Assembly (NCBI GenBank): GCA_037893225.1
Contig: JAZGUH010000223.1
Location: 1,240,001-1,304,000 of the forward strand
DNA length: 64,000 bases
Reading direction: 5' to 3'
Source: Hippasteria phrygiana
Taxonomy: Eukaryota > Echinodermata > Asteroidea > Valvatida > Goniasteridae
In this document: positions 31,501-39,200 of the stretch, piece after piece
Position numbering within the stretch: position 1 is the first letter of the stretch
How the letters are laid out: each line of letters starts with the position of its first letter
The notes under the pieces: generated by a model
Database searches by the model: none
What the model was told of the DNA's origin: nothing
The model's input: only the letters and a program-made list of their open reading frames with translations
Made by a program: the position numbers and the translations under genes

Positions 31501-32530
31501 GGACCATTATTTGTCACGAAATTAAACAAAAACCACGCAATTTAAAGGGATAGTTATGTGAATCTTCATAAAAAAATTATATTCTACTTAAAAAAAAGCT
31601 TCCCAACCATATCCATTTCAGTTTTATAGCCCAAATCGCAAAATCCAAAGCAATGTGTCCCTTTATTCTTTAATAAGTTAATATTCTGACACAAATGAAA
31701 AATACATAAACATGCAAATTACAACACAAACAGGTTTGTGGCAAGTTATATTACAAAAGTTTAGAGTATTCACACACACAATCATGACAATTTAACCATT
31801 GACCTGGCGGGCCACCATTTGCGAGATCATAACTTGGCGATTATGTAGTGTAGGGCCCTGTTCCTAGTATAAACATGGAGGTATTAAAAGGTATTAAAAG
31901 AGAACAAAAATCCACTTTTATGTTATTGGAATTGCCAAACTAGTTAGCGACATTACAAACCAACAGGTACGCCGTAGATAAAGGGCAGGGTTTTAGTTTT
32001 TGAGGAACATTTTGGGGTAAAGCGGCGATGAGGACGACAAAACGCAACGCGAAAATAAAGATGGCGCGGCGATCACCGCGACGCACAGTAAACACGCAAA
32101 ACCGCGTTCATTCGCATAGCAACTGCCGTAAAGCGCGTAAGAAAATTGCATTTTCTACCGAAATAAACTGTTAAAAATTCCAAAAAACGATGTCAATAGA
32201 ATTAAGAGAAGTCTGCTTTAGGTTGAAAAAGTCATTTTGGAATGAGAAAAAATACCCTTGAATCTAATTTCATCAAAACTGAAGAGGGGCCCTACACTAC
32301 TACACAATCGCCCATATAAACTTTGCCCATGTCATGATGTGCAGCACACGCCACATTGCAAAAAATGACATCAGTCATCAGACACATTGCCAACACAAGA
32401 CAAGTGCTGCACGCATTTATATTTACTGTCACTGACCTGCAACGCCCTCGGATTTGTTAACAGCCATCATCAAGAAGGACAGACTTAACAGGATACAACA
32501 AAAAACGAAGACACCCAGTTTCCAATTCAT
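9352..32530 (-). CDS. EEP (DNase I-like) phosphodiesterase-fold protein, 10 exons
   Basis: Exons on the minus strand: 32530-32437, 28664-28558, 27768-27670, 26514-25813, 25297-25182, 22580-22502, 13353-13208, 12568-12485, 10700-10616, 9483-9352. Every junction is GT/AG with matching phase (1,0,0,0,2,0,2,2,0), giving 547 residues. The start opens a hydrophobic signal peptide or anchor (LGVFVFCCILLSLSFLMMAV), so the protein should enter the secretory pathway. Residues ~100-255 are family-unspecific, with a low-complexity Ser/Glu part. The EEP domain runs from ~259 to 547 with the usual metal and catalytic signatures: TQNIWN (Asn264), LQEVRFD (Glu307), THLSLS (His406), GDLNADP (Asp437, Asn439) and SDH (535-537). 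It is therefore predicted to be an active Mg-dependent phosphoesterase; the substrate (nucleic acid, lipid or sugar phosphate) cannot be told. No gene name recognised. The 9.1-kb intron 6 holds two receptor genes on the other strand. Confidence 0.92.
9604..9786 (+). mobile_element. MITE family C, copy 1
   Basis: A foldback element with ends (g)agtccctgcaagtcc and ggacttgcagggactcgac. The interior ggtcacaagtaactggat and acaaaggaatgcctttgtca are shared with the second copy at 41854-42085. It lies in the last EEP intron. Confidence 0.7.
10790..11080 (-). mobile_element. Dispersed SINE-like repeat (R1), inverted copy
   Basis: Shares with 11826-11965, 17365-17555, 27803-27970 and 61285-61380 the words agtggcttttagcc, atctaaatag, cagacctatagaccca and a T/G-rich core. 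Here the order is reversed. Next to it a tRNA-like B-box (gggtttgaatcccgcc near 11010) and a tRNA-SINE tail (ctttagtccctgcctg) follow, as in the SINEs at 25362 and 35420. Confidence 0.5.
11107..11790 (+). repeat. Tandem repeat, ~101-bp unit
   Basis: At least five units begin with gtgagtttgtatagg and continue with ttcaaac(c/t)gtggacctttaac, aaagaggacaatagggtcca and gtttacacacttggg. Unit starts near 11109, 11295, 11396, 11498 and 11616, so two spacings are ~101 bp and others are longer through insertions. A diverged inverted relative occurs around 34440-34640. Frames read through this array are not genes. Confidence 0.85.
11826..11965 (+). mobile_element. Dispersed repeat R1, copy
   Basis: Shares aaaagccactctaggt, caacagag(a/g)tggtggggttgg, ccacatttta and taccaggcc-type words with 17365-17555 and 27803-27970. 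Non-coding. Confidence 0.5.
13565..14103 (+). mobile_element. Non-autonomous inverted-repeat element, ~540 bp
   Basis: The left end aggcccgaagtccatttagg with ggccggtctgcataccg is the imperfect inverse of the right end cataccggccctatttggac with ttggagcct. The interior is rich in ggacggtat/accggttt words. There is no long frame. It lies in EEP intron 6, upstream of the first nested receptor gene. Confidence 0.65.
14447..14557 (+). mobile_element. MITE family E, copy 2
   Basis: Ends agagtaccgaagtctgacgt and gacgtcatcacttgggcactct match the inverted ends of 5071-5222. The interior keeps two ggttccaaac words. Confidence 0.55.
14558..15355 (+). other. Region upstream of nested receptor gene 1
   Basis: Contains a 12-nt C run near 14649 and no mobile element I could recognise. 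Just upstream of the receptor ATG a frame of 60 codons (15143-15325) ends before it and has no similarity I recognise; it is probably 5' UTR. No clear TATA box was identified. Confidence 0.35.
15356..16828 (+). CDS. Rhodopsin-type (class A) GPCR with Gln-rich third cytoplasmic loop
   Basis: Intronless, 490 residues, plasma membrane. Seven hydrophobic segments: TM1 ~18-42, TM2 ~52-74, TM3 ~84-106, TM4 ~127-148, TM5 ~170-198, TM6 ~413-436, TM7 ~446-473. DRY follows TM3 (~107-109) in VILADRYFKVSRPM. An N-terminal NTT site may be glycosylated. The third cytoplasmic loop (~200-411) is about 210 residues, mostly Gln with His/Arg/Ser, including a run of about 20 Gln encoded by CAG/CAA. Several class A landmarks are altered: Glu stands where Asp2.50 is expected (CVSEMLL), no Cys is seen at the head of TM3, TM6 has IWLSQ in place of CWxP, and TM7 lacks NPxxY. 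I chose the first ATG (15356); the longer frame begins with a non-ATG codon. It is nested antisense in EEP intron 6. Its paralog lies 2.9 kb downstream. Ligand unknown. Confidence 0.9.
16420..16535 (+). repeat. CAG/CAA tract in receptor gene 1
   Basis: Interrupted CAG/CAA repeat coding for poly-Gln broken by His-Ser-Arg triplets, repeated as catagccgacagcag-type modules. Frames on the minus strand (Ala/Val-rich) and in the +1 frame (Ser/Asn-rich) across it are shadows. Confidence 0.9.
16866..17085 (+). mobile_element. MITE family D, copy 1, in receptor 1 3' flank
   Basis: The ends ggggccaatttcatggagct and agctccatgaaattggaccc are inverted. Inside, gctaagca and tgcttagca words alternate. It begins 38 nt after the receptor 1 stop codon, so it is probably part of the 3' UTR and could fold into a long hairpin in the mRNA. 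Sister copies are at 42670-42879 and 59697-59917. Confidence 0.75.
17365..17555 (+). mobile_element. Dispersed repeat R1, copy
   Basis: Follows a 22-nt G run (17330-17351). Shares ggctaaaagccactctaggt, gggctacaacagaggt, ggttggccacattttagg and cagacctatagaccca with the copies at 11826, 27803 and 61285. Confidence 0.6.
17556..19393. other. Intergenic/intronic stretch, nothing supported
   Basis: Includes a 25-nt C run (17849-17873) and AT-rich DNA. Short frames at 18032-18334, 18720-19013 and 18923-19207 show no recognisable domain and conflict with one another. Confidence 0.5.
19394..19752 (+). repeat. Tandem duplication (2 x ~178 bp) ahead of receptor gene 2
   Basis: Copy 1 (19394-19571) and copy 2 (19572-19752) are almost identical. 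Both start gcacacaac(t/c)gccttcc and end gacagtg. Differences are a few substitutions and a 3-nt insertion near the end of copy 2. Each has a pyrimidine-rich ttccttacag (acceptor-like) directly before an ATG that opens a 47-codon frame. Copy 2 also supplies the receptor start ATG at 19745. Confidence 0.95.
19595..19738 (+). other. Upstream short ORF (47 codons) of receptor gene 2
   Basis: ATG at 19595 to TGA at 19736-19738, ending six nucleotides before the receptor ATG at 19745. The equivalent frame in the first duplicate is 19417-19560. The two predicted peptides begin MVQTYPVKPEQH and differ at four residues, all by nonsynonymous changes, so the peptide itself shows no sign of purifying selection. 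Its position suggests a possible uORF effect on translation if this stretch is 5' UTR. Confidence 0.3.
19745..20722 (+). CDS. Rhodopsin-type (class A) GPCR, compact paralog
   Basis: Intronless, 325 residues. TM1 ~28-50, TM2 ~60-84, TM3 ~98-120 followed by DRYYKISRPM (121-130), TM4 ~143-165, TM5 ~187-210, TM6 ~250-272 with LLLTWFPAI (a CWxP-like WFP), TM7 ~280-305. An NST glycosylation site is near residue 16. It shares RLHSxSNxFLxNL after TM1, DRYxKxSRPMxY, and QxEHRxVLxxxxKK/R after TM7 with receptor 1, so the two are paralogs. Its third loop is short (~40 residues) and lacks the Gln expansion. NPxxY is absent (FFSILFLVY). The start could also be the ATG at 19775 (MDFWENSTV), which I cannot exclude. 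Nested in EEP intron 6. Ligand unknown. Confidence 0.9.
   Translation: MTVICLRRPVMDFWENSTVTPSFSVTFGVGLALTGVLTSLFSIWIILSIAFSPRLHSISNFFLANLNLNQFLNGIFMLWTCFGIFFNYLKVFSVQETAAIYGCLVALICGYFLNSTVIAADRYYKISRPMYYLRLMTSTRAGVWIIGSSWVFLLILGVCTYIITRNELQLHPNGIRNPFQDAAGKTFVLLLFSINAPFMVAITSLVFALVRVARQQQRRIRNETMRLAHLQREGTPPALNLPKRHQHRASLYVITHLATLLLTWFPAIILSLLLITLGDTTLMYPLMVLALIDNMQAFFSILFLVYTQPEHRRVLFDAIRKIYRS
20723..22501. other. Downstream of receptor gene 2, nothing supported
   Basis: AT-rich sequence with no convincing frame. Presumably it contains the receptor 2 3' UTR and the rest of EEP intron 6. The minus-strand frame at 20252-20818 is an antisense shadow of receptor 2. Confidence 0.5.
22693..22876 (+). 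repeat. Minisatellite, 11-bp unit
   Basis: About 16-17 nearly perfect copies of gggctgggtga. It lies in EEP intron 5, about 110 bp from the exon 6 acceptor. On the minus strand (the transcribed sense of EEP) the array is C/A-rich. Overlapping Pro/Ser/His/Ala/Leu frames on the minus strand are artefacts. Confidence 0.97.
23338..23853 (+). mobile_element. Probable hAT-like relic with cgaatattcg ends
   Basis: The left part has repeated attcgaatattcgaata words after ggactgtcccc. The right part has cgaataatcgaacatt and ttcgaaaatgaacagcccta, roughly inverted. No transposase frame. Boundaries are approximate. Confidence 0.4.
24508..24716 (+). mobile_element. MITE family K, copy 2
   Basis: Starts ttaaccagttcacgtcggga and ends ccgactcgaactggttaa, inverted. 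About 209 bp, in EEP intron 5. Relative of 7529-7857. Confidence 0.7.
25362..25575 (+). mobile_element. tRNA-derived SINE
   Basis: The head ggttggccttgtggtact is A-box-like, and gggttcgaatccc (25409-25421) is an exact B-box. The tail has ttcagtccctgcccgattcc and a ttttccc stretch. The same family is at 35420-35570 (gggttggtgcagtggtac, gggttcgaatccc, ttcagtgcctgcttgatt). Sits in EEP intron 4, 65 bp from exon 5. Confidence 0.65.
26622..26828 (+). mobile_element. MITE family F, copy 1, with perfect DR1 site
   Basis: The left end aagccagtacggtatct is the imperfect inverse of the right end gaaataccgaactgactt. Interior cacgtgcgcgttgtgcaacc and ttcgggataaaat words recur in inverted order in 40104-40314 and partly in 47403-47519. 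AGGTCAAAGGTCA at 26642-26654 is a perfect direct repeat of AGGTCA spaced by one base. In EEP intron 3. Confidence 0.75.
26995..27392 (+). mobile_element. MITE family A, copy 2
   Basis: About 400 bp with the same ends as 2493-2792 (taggccgagtaaaaaa / tttcgcctta). Keeps caagatggccgtcat at 27062-27076. Longer than copy 1 because of an AT-rich insertion in the middle. In EEP intron 3, about 280 bp downstream of exon 3 in the gene's own direction. Confidence 0.75.
27803..27970 (+). mobile_element. Dispersed repeat R1, copy
   Basis: Shares gggctacaacagaggtggtg, ccacccttgaggttttcctg, agatctaaatagaagttaaa and cagacctatagaccca with 17365-17555. It lies between EEP exon 3 and MITE A copy 3. Confidence 0.6.
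27982..28351 (+). mobile_element. MITE family A, copy 3
   Basis: About 370 bp, ends tacggccaagtaaaaaa / acttcgccta. The YY1-like segment is caaaatggccgccat (28064-28078), closer to the YY1 consensus than in the other copies. In EEP intron 2, same orientation as copy 2 on the other side of exon 3. Confidence 0.7.
29848..30293 (+). mobile_element. Non-autonomous element with ~30-bp inverted ends
   Basis: The left end tagggcgtgtttgtttcacg followed by cagatccggagc is the near-perfect inverse of gatctgtgtgaaacaaacag plus gcccta at the right. The GC-rich interior includes ccaagatggcgacgtgcgag, another YY1-like word. Looks hAT-like, though this is not proven. In EEP intron 1. Confidence 0.65.
31029..31675 (+). 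mobile_element. Non-autonomous element, ~645 bp, ttaaagggacacattg ends
   Basis: The left end ttaaagggacacattgcctt is mirrored by caatgtgtccctttatt at the right. The interior contains an inverted pair gtccgccattttgt (31457-31470) and acaaaatggcggac (31491-31504). No transposase frame. In EEP intron 1. Confidence 0.7.
31835..32313 (+). mobile_element. Non-autonomous element with gcgattatgtagtgtagggccc ends
   Basis: The left end tggcgattatgtagtgtagg plus gccc is the near inverse of gggccctacactac plus tacacaatcgccca at the right. The GC-rich interior has cgacgcac-type words. It ends about 120 bp before EEP exon 1, in intron 1. Confidence 0.65.
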
Positions 32531-32936
32531 GACATAACGTTTTACACACAAACTCGAACCTGCTGCGCTGGCCAACACATAAACACATACACCATGGAGG
32601 AAGAATTTCTTCCTCCATGCATGAACGTAGCAAATTCAAGCATAGCGCCACCAGTAGCCACGCCGCTATATCGATATACACCAAGTAGTCTTACAACAAT
32701 CGCATCTCCAATTCTTCATACAATATTTGAGAAAGAAACAATAGCTTTGAGGCCAAAAAAAGTATTTCGATCAAAAATGCTAAGAATTTTGCAAATTTTT
32801 ATGATTTCATTATACGAAAATTATAATCTGGGTAAACCGAGCAGCGTAAACATATGTTAAAGGTAAACGACGGCTTAAAAAGCGTCTATCAAATAAACAC
32901 ACTCCTTATAAACTTTGATTCCCAGGTACGAGTCAA

Positions 32937-33009
32937 GGGGGATTAGCTCAGGTGGTAGAGCGCTCGCTTAGCATGTGAGAGGTACCGGGATCGATACCCG
33001 GATTCTCCA
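32937..33009 (+). tRNA. tRNA-Ala(AGC)
   Basis: A 73-nt cloverleaf with all parts. The acceptor stem GGGGGAT/ATTCTCC has the G3:U70 wobble that marks alanine tRNAs. The D arm is GCTC-AGGTGGTA-GAGC, the anticodon stem CTCGC/GTGAG with loop TTAGCAT (anticodon AGC), the T stem CCGGG/CCCGG, and the discriminator A73. The next three bases happen to be CCA. A T-run terminator follows from 33015. It lies 407 bp upstream of the EEP start codon, in divergent orientation. No intron. Confidence 0.95.
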
Positions 33010-33014
33010 CCATT

Positions 33015-33050
33015 GTTTTTTTTTTCTTTCTTTTTTTTTTTTTTTTTTTA
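33015..33050 (+). terminator. Pol III terminator of tRNA-Ala
   Basis: Several runs of four or more T on the sense strand directly after the tRNA, continuing into a long T tract. Confidence 0.8.
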
Positions 33051-34994
33051 TATCAAAAGTAAATAGAGTTAATCCTATTTATAAATACAAAAGAACAATC
33101 CATTTTGGAATTTTTTTTCTCAAGTAATTACGAAGTTCAACTTTTGTTTTTACATGGCAAGCCAATCCTGCAAACTATGGTCAATATTATTACAAAAAAC
33201 AAAATAATCTCATGAAACAAAGAACAGGATAATAAGAGCACGTACATCAGCATTGTTTGATTAATTTTGCCACACATTGCGTTCTTGTGGACATCGTTAC
33301 AGTGCTTTGTGCTTTTTCAGAGTTCCAAATTTTGTAAACGTAATTTTCAGTAGCTATAGGCCCTATTTTATTTTAGCCTAGGCCTATATTGTATTATGAA
33401 TCTGAAAGGGAACTTTTGAAGTTCTTAAAACCGCAGCATGCATCAGTAGCAGCAGCAGCACGACGACGGGGAGGGGAGGGTACGTCGAACCCCAAAATTG
33501 CTCCCGAGATCCACCCGTCTTTGCAAAGCAAAACAACAACAACAACAACAATAACAACCCCGAAAAACAACAACACACGACAGCCAATCGAGTAAATGGT
33601 GGCAAGACGAAAATGTGCCGATTTCTGCTCTTAATTAGCTCACTGTTGTTTGTATTCCGACTCAATATATCCCTTATAGGAATAGAAAGAAATCAAAGAT
33701 GTTTTCAGACAGAGTGTATTTTAAAGTTCCACAATCAATTTTAAAACACCAGTCTTATTTTGAAACAAAATTAGTTTAATTCTGATGCTTGATCACACAA
33801 CTTTACCGAGTCTTCTCTCTGCTCAAACGACGATTACAATTATTCTAATTATTCATTGTATTACAGAACTCCAAACGCCATGCTAATGATTTCTCTCGCT
33901 TAATACTACCGGTACTAGTATAAAGTCAACTATACAATGCCATTTTGACAATCCAGACGCGCCTGAATAGAATAACCAATAACTTTGTATTAGGCATTGT
34001 AATGTTGTCCTTCTTATATGCTTTCCTTCAAACTTCAATCATGTATCCATATTCTTATGGTTGTAAATTATGAAAGACATACTTTTACGTTTGAATATGC
34101 ACGAAAAAACACCGAAAGATAGTGTTTAGTTTCTTAAACAAGTTACACTTTAATTAGTAAGTGAATAAAAAAATCCGAACTCTAAAAAGTTTCAGTTATA
34201 AGTAAGAACTTCAGACTGAGTAGTATAATATTATATTCACAATGTAATCTAAAATTTCCAGATTTATAAAGCTATTTTCAATGGTCGGAATTACCCACGT
34301 GACCAGATAGCATGAAAAAATCATCTGCGCGTGGACCGCCTTGGAGTGATCATCGTACGTGTGACCGTATGGGGCAGGTTAACCCAGATGTCCACACACG
34401 GAACGATTGGTTTACTTATGTAGCATCATTACACGATGCGGTCCACACAAACGTGTATCGACCCCCAAACGTGGAAGTCCTATTGTTCCCTCTTTTGTTT
34501 GTACTAACTTTTTTTGCAAGACCTCCATGTTTTGTACACACTTCCAATCGCGGACGTATGCTGGGAATCGCGTACGACATCGTTCTCTTTTGTTCTCCAA
34601 CATTTTTCGTCCACGGTTTGAATACCCCCATGAAGACACGTGAAAAAGGTCTATGTAATTTTTCTACAATGTATCTGCAGTGTTGCAGTCGACTACTTTC
34701 TGATGTGCACGAATTCGAATTTTTGCAAAGCAGCCACCCCCTCCGCCCCCCCCCCCCCCCTCCCCCCGCCCCCGAGAAATTCTAGGTGCAAGTGCATCAC
34801 TGTCGTTTCTCACGAGGAGCCGGTGCACATTCCTGGCGTTCGCCATCCCAACCCCATGTGCATGGTATCCGTCACTGGTATTCGAGTACGAAAACTTGCA
34901 GAGTATGCAGACCTACAATCGTATAAACTACATGTTGATAGTACAAGTAGGAGCACATAAAAACATTATGTGCATGAGTGCGGAGCAACTACAG
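33051..34994. other. Intergenic stretch, no supported gene
   Basis: Between tRNA-Ala and repeats. Holds a CAA-type triplet run (33530-33560), a 15-nt C run (34746-34760), and a block at ~34440-34640 distantly like the 11.1-kb tandem repeat in reverse. The 157-codon plus frame at 34312-34785 crosses that repeat and the C run and looks non-coding. Confidence 0.5.
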
Positions 34995-35140
34995 TGGGAG
35001 GCTTTTGAGACGCTGGTGCCAGCAGACATAGCGGTCCTTTTCCATTGTTCTCGCCCCAAACTACGCGCGCAAGCAAGCGCAGAACTATAGCAGTGACGGG
35101 TCTGTATGTCTGCTGCCACCAGCGTTTTAAAAGTCTCCCA
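34995..35140 (+). mobile_element. MITE family G, copy 1
   Basis: The left end tgggaggcttttgagacgct with ggtgccagcagacat is the imperfect inverse of atgtctgctgccaccagcgt with tttaaaagtctccca. The interior has cgcgcgcaagc. A left half is at 38035-38128 and a fragment is at 39655-39695. Confidence 0.7.
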
Positions 35141-35419
35141 TTGGTATATGGGACAATGGACATTTGTTGTCAGTGACTATATACACATTGACAAACAGTT
35201 TGTACCATAAACCACTCTAACATACAGGATATACATTTCAATCACATCAATGAAATTCCCATACAAACGCCACCTGTTCACAAGTCTATACAATATACAT
35301 ATCACAGAGCCTATACTCGCTAAATACCAGCTGACTGTTCTATACGGTTCCGTTACATTCCTAATGTACCACAATCTTTGAACATCCCAAATAATCAGTC
35401 TAAAACGGTGATATCGGTG

Positions 35420-35570
35420 TAGTCGGGTTGGTGCAGTGGTACATTGTGCTTTCCTCCTGTTCCACCTACGGTGGCCCGGGTTCGAATCCCACACAGATTA
35501 GAGTTTGAATTGGATTTTCAGTGCCTGCTTGATTTCGTGATGGGTTCCCCCAATAATAATATCATGCTAT
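35420..35570 (+). mobile_element. tRNA-derived SINE
   Basis: A-box-like gggttggtgcagtggtac and B-box gggttcgaatccc, then the ttttcagtgcctgcttgatt tail shared with 25362-25575. Confidence 0.6.
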
Positions 35571-35677
35571 CAGTGGTTTCAGTCTCGCTGTTTTAGAACG
35601 CAAACAAAATCAACAACCGTACGCCTGATACCGTCTGCCTCGTTTTTGGTCCCACATTTCTATCCATCGACTATTAC

Positions 35678-36030
35678 GTCAAACAATCCACAAGGGAAAC
35701 TGACTAGGTAAATTTGAATACATTTTCAAAGTGAACAAAGAAACTGGCAGGAGCGGGATTTGAAGCTATCTTGCCCTATGTTGGCGGTCTCCCAAATTGT
35801 CAGTATCTTTGTTCGGGTGGGCGCTAGTCAGAAGTCATTTACCCAGAATGCCGTATAGCCAGGGATCACACCCAATTTTACGATACGGGATTCGAACCTG
35901 CTCAGTTGGTAGAGCGCCGGAACGCTAACCCAAAGGTCGCAGGTTCGAATCCCGCCCCTGCCAGTTTCTTTGTTCACTTTGAAAATGTATTTAAATTTAC
36001 CTAGTCAGTTTCCCTTGTGGATTGTTTGAC
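35678..36030 (+). mobile_element. Foldback element with tRNA-like core
   Basis: Arms of about 84 bp (35678-35761 and 35946-36030) are near-perfect inverses: cgtcaaacaatccacaaggg on the left, cccttgtggattgtttgacg on the right, through caaagaaactggcagg. The loop region contains a tRNA-like segment with A-box gctcagttggtagagcg and B-box ggttcgaatccc. The words tcttgccctatgttggcggt and caaattgtcagtatctttgt are shared with 61070-61210 and 37590-37740. A tRNA-derived SINE captured in inverted form is the simplest reading. Confidence 0.7.
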
Positions 36031-36214
36031 GAATTATAAGTTAAAAAGTCGTATCCTCATTGAGTGATCCCCACAGTGTCGCTTCCCAGGTTGTATCGTA
36101 AAATGCATCGACTATTACCACAACCTTATAGCCTCATTCCAAATCCGGGCAGGCTTGCCGTGCAACTCGGTAAATAAAACCCGGGGGCGCTATGATCTTT
36201 GCATCGTTCAATCT

Positions 36215-39200
36215 TCAAGACAATCCCTGACCCCCGTCCGGGTCGGTGGTATCCAGCTTGGAATACCCGCTCCCGGCTCTTGAGCTCTTCTTGCCATCAT
36301 GCAGGTCGGCCGTTGCACCCCCGTCAGGGGCGACAGCTGCACCGTGGACCGCCACGATGATCCGGCCGTCCTCCCCGCCTACCGCCTGGTCTGGCTTAGA
36401 GCTGTTCTCATCCTCCCGGTGATGAGGTGATCCAGGGGTGGTGATCATCTCCACGGCCTCGGGGACCAGAGAGTTGTTGCCGCGCCGGGCGTGTCGGCCC
36501 TCGCTGCCCGAGGAGCTGCTGTTGCGCTTGCTGGAGCTGGGTGAGTTCAGCCGGGTGGTTCCCGTCACGAACTTGAAGTTGGTGTCTAGTCGCCCGAATC
36601 GCTTGCGGAGTACGCGCCGAACCTAGACACAGACAACAAAATCTATCTGGGATTGACTGTTCAGTCTTTCTTAAGACCGACAGGGGCATCGCTAGCACAT
36701 TTTGAATGGTGGGGGGGGGGGGGGGGGGGGGGGGGGAGGGAGGGTGTCGTCATATAGTTTTGCAGACGGACTATGAGGGAATACAAGTTGCCCCGAAATA
36801 ATTTTAAAAGCGTTGGGTGGATGGGGTGGAAGGGGTATTTTGACGTTGAGGGCGGCATTAAATTTTAGATTATTTTAAATATCATACAAAGTGCACTTTG
36901 GCGATCGCGACACGATTTTGCCGACAGAGGCACGAATACAGTGCGATGTACGCGCTTTTGAGGAATAATTTCAGTTAATGATACAAAATGAAGAAAATTT
37001 GCTTCCTTTTCACTTTTTTCGAAGTGACCCTGATCATGAAAGCATTATTTTTTTGTTAAAGGAACTACAAAGAATGGAGTATGTATTTTAGGGCATTAAA
37101 AGGAACATGGTAGGGAACACGAATTTCGGCGTATGCATGATGGACATAAACCATACCTGTTCACGTACCTCTCCATTGCAGAAGACATACAGCGTGCTGA
37201 CAGCAAGCCCCTGAACCGATGAGATGACGTTACACACGTTAAAGACAATGACTACCAGGAGGCAGGGCTGTCCGATCAGGGCAATCGGGATTGGCAGAGC
37301 ATAGTAGGAGCCTAGAAGAACTAACAGCACAAGAGTGGACTTCGCAGTCCTCCTACAAACAAAATAGGTCTCGAAATAGTTTAAATTGAACGCAGATGGT
37401 CTACTGCAGCACGTACTTTTTTTCCACAATCGTGAACAATAGATACCGGTGGAGGACGGATACCAACCACATACTTCAAGATGCCGTATCCATGCTTTTT
37501 GGCCTAACGTTTCGAACTTAAGCAAGTTCTTTCTGAAAGGGATTGCTTTGCCTTTAAGAAAGTTCGAAATGTTAGGTACATTTGAATGAATTTTAAAAGT
37601 TAAAGAAAACTGGCAGAACCGGGATTCCAACCTGCGACCTCTGGAATACCTTACCGGCGCTGTCAACTAAGCTATCGTGTCCTATGTTGGGCGATCTCCC
37701 AAATTGTCTTTGTTCGAGGGGGGGGGGGGGGGCTCTAGTCAGAACAAAGACACTGACAATTTGGGAGTGTCTCAAGTACACGGGGGTTGGGGACATATCG
37801 CTTCATTTTTTTTTATCAAGGGTGGTGATCCATACGATCATTTAAACAGTGCCCCACGTTCCAACTTATCCTCGCCTCGTCCCTTTTCAAAATATCTTTT
37901 TAGATGCAAAATTGTTGTGCTAATTTTCCGGAAAAAAATATTGAAGATCCGCTACTGACATACGAATACAACAACTTGCAGGCCTACCAGTAAGAGAACA
38001 TTAATACATGAGTGCGGGGACAAGTAAATACAAAGGGAGACTACTTGTGAGACGCTGGTGGCAGCAGACATAACGGTCATTTTACATTGTTGTGCATGCT
38101 CAAAACTACGCGCGCATGCTCAGAACTTGATTGATAGGCGCATTATTGAATGACATTTAAATATAACCTATAAATAAAGTCCATACATGACATACATATG
38201 TATGTGATTTGGGGCACATAAACACCTGCAAATATTGTCTAGTACCGGTACTTTACTCAAGCGAAAAATCCCTGAAACAAATTGGATTTGCACAGTAGTT
38301 TGAGAAACTTCAAAGGAACCTTGCCGTGACACAACCTTGTGAAATTACTTTCAGCCATTATTATTTGAGATTATAAAGAAAAACTAATGGGCTTTGTGAT
38401 GATACTGAACTATCCCAGTACCTTATTCCAATTTGAAAATATGACGTCAAAGAAATAACACCTACTGCAACCGTGCAGAGAACATGTTTAAAGGAAAAAT
38501 TGAACAAAAATCACGCATTGCATTTGCCTCTAACGTCACCATAAAAACGTAAATTTTTTCAACTTTATCTGTCTTTTTTCCAAACCAAAATTGCCCCTGG
38601 AGATTTAATTATACTGAAAAATACAAAAATGTATTCAACCAGATTTGTTTTACTTTAACCAATGATTAGTTTGATTACTCAAAAACTGGTCTAGGGGAAC
38701 ATTCCTCTTTAGCAGGGCTGTAGTCGAGTCCCGATGTGAGTCTGATGACAAGTAGTAGGTCAAACTTTAGCTTTAACATAATGTTGCAATGATTTTTTAT
38801 TTAAATTGTAATACACGAACTATTTTAGCAGACAAAACAAAAAATGAGAATGTTTCTAAGGTGCAGAAATTTAAATAAGTACTTCACAATTTTGAAATGT
38901 AGAAGATTAATGATGTCATGAATATCAGTTGGGAAGTATTGCTAGTACAATTACAAGCCTACAAGCGCGAAATAGATTTTTGTGAATGAATCACTTTCGG
39001 CCAATCAAAACGTGTACCGCGCACTACATTACAACCGGTATTCCGTCTTCCGTATTCGCAAGTAATGGACGTCGAGCACCAGCCACATGACGTTGCGGCT
39101 CGACTGGCAACTACACGCACACTGCGCATGCATGCAGCGCATTCGATCGCCCTCGCACGTACGTACGTAGAGCGAGCAAACGGCGAATTCATGTTATGTT

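Noticed and set aside
34312..34785. A 157-codon plus-strand frame
   Set aside because: It crosses a diverged tandem-repeat relative and a poly-C run and has no domain.
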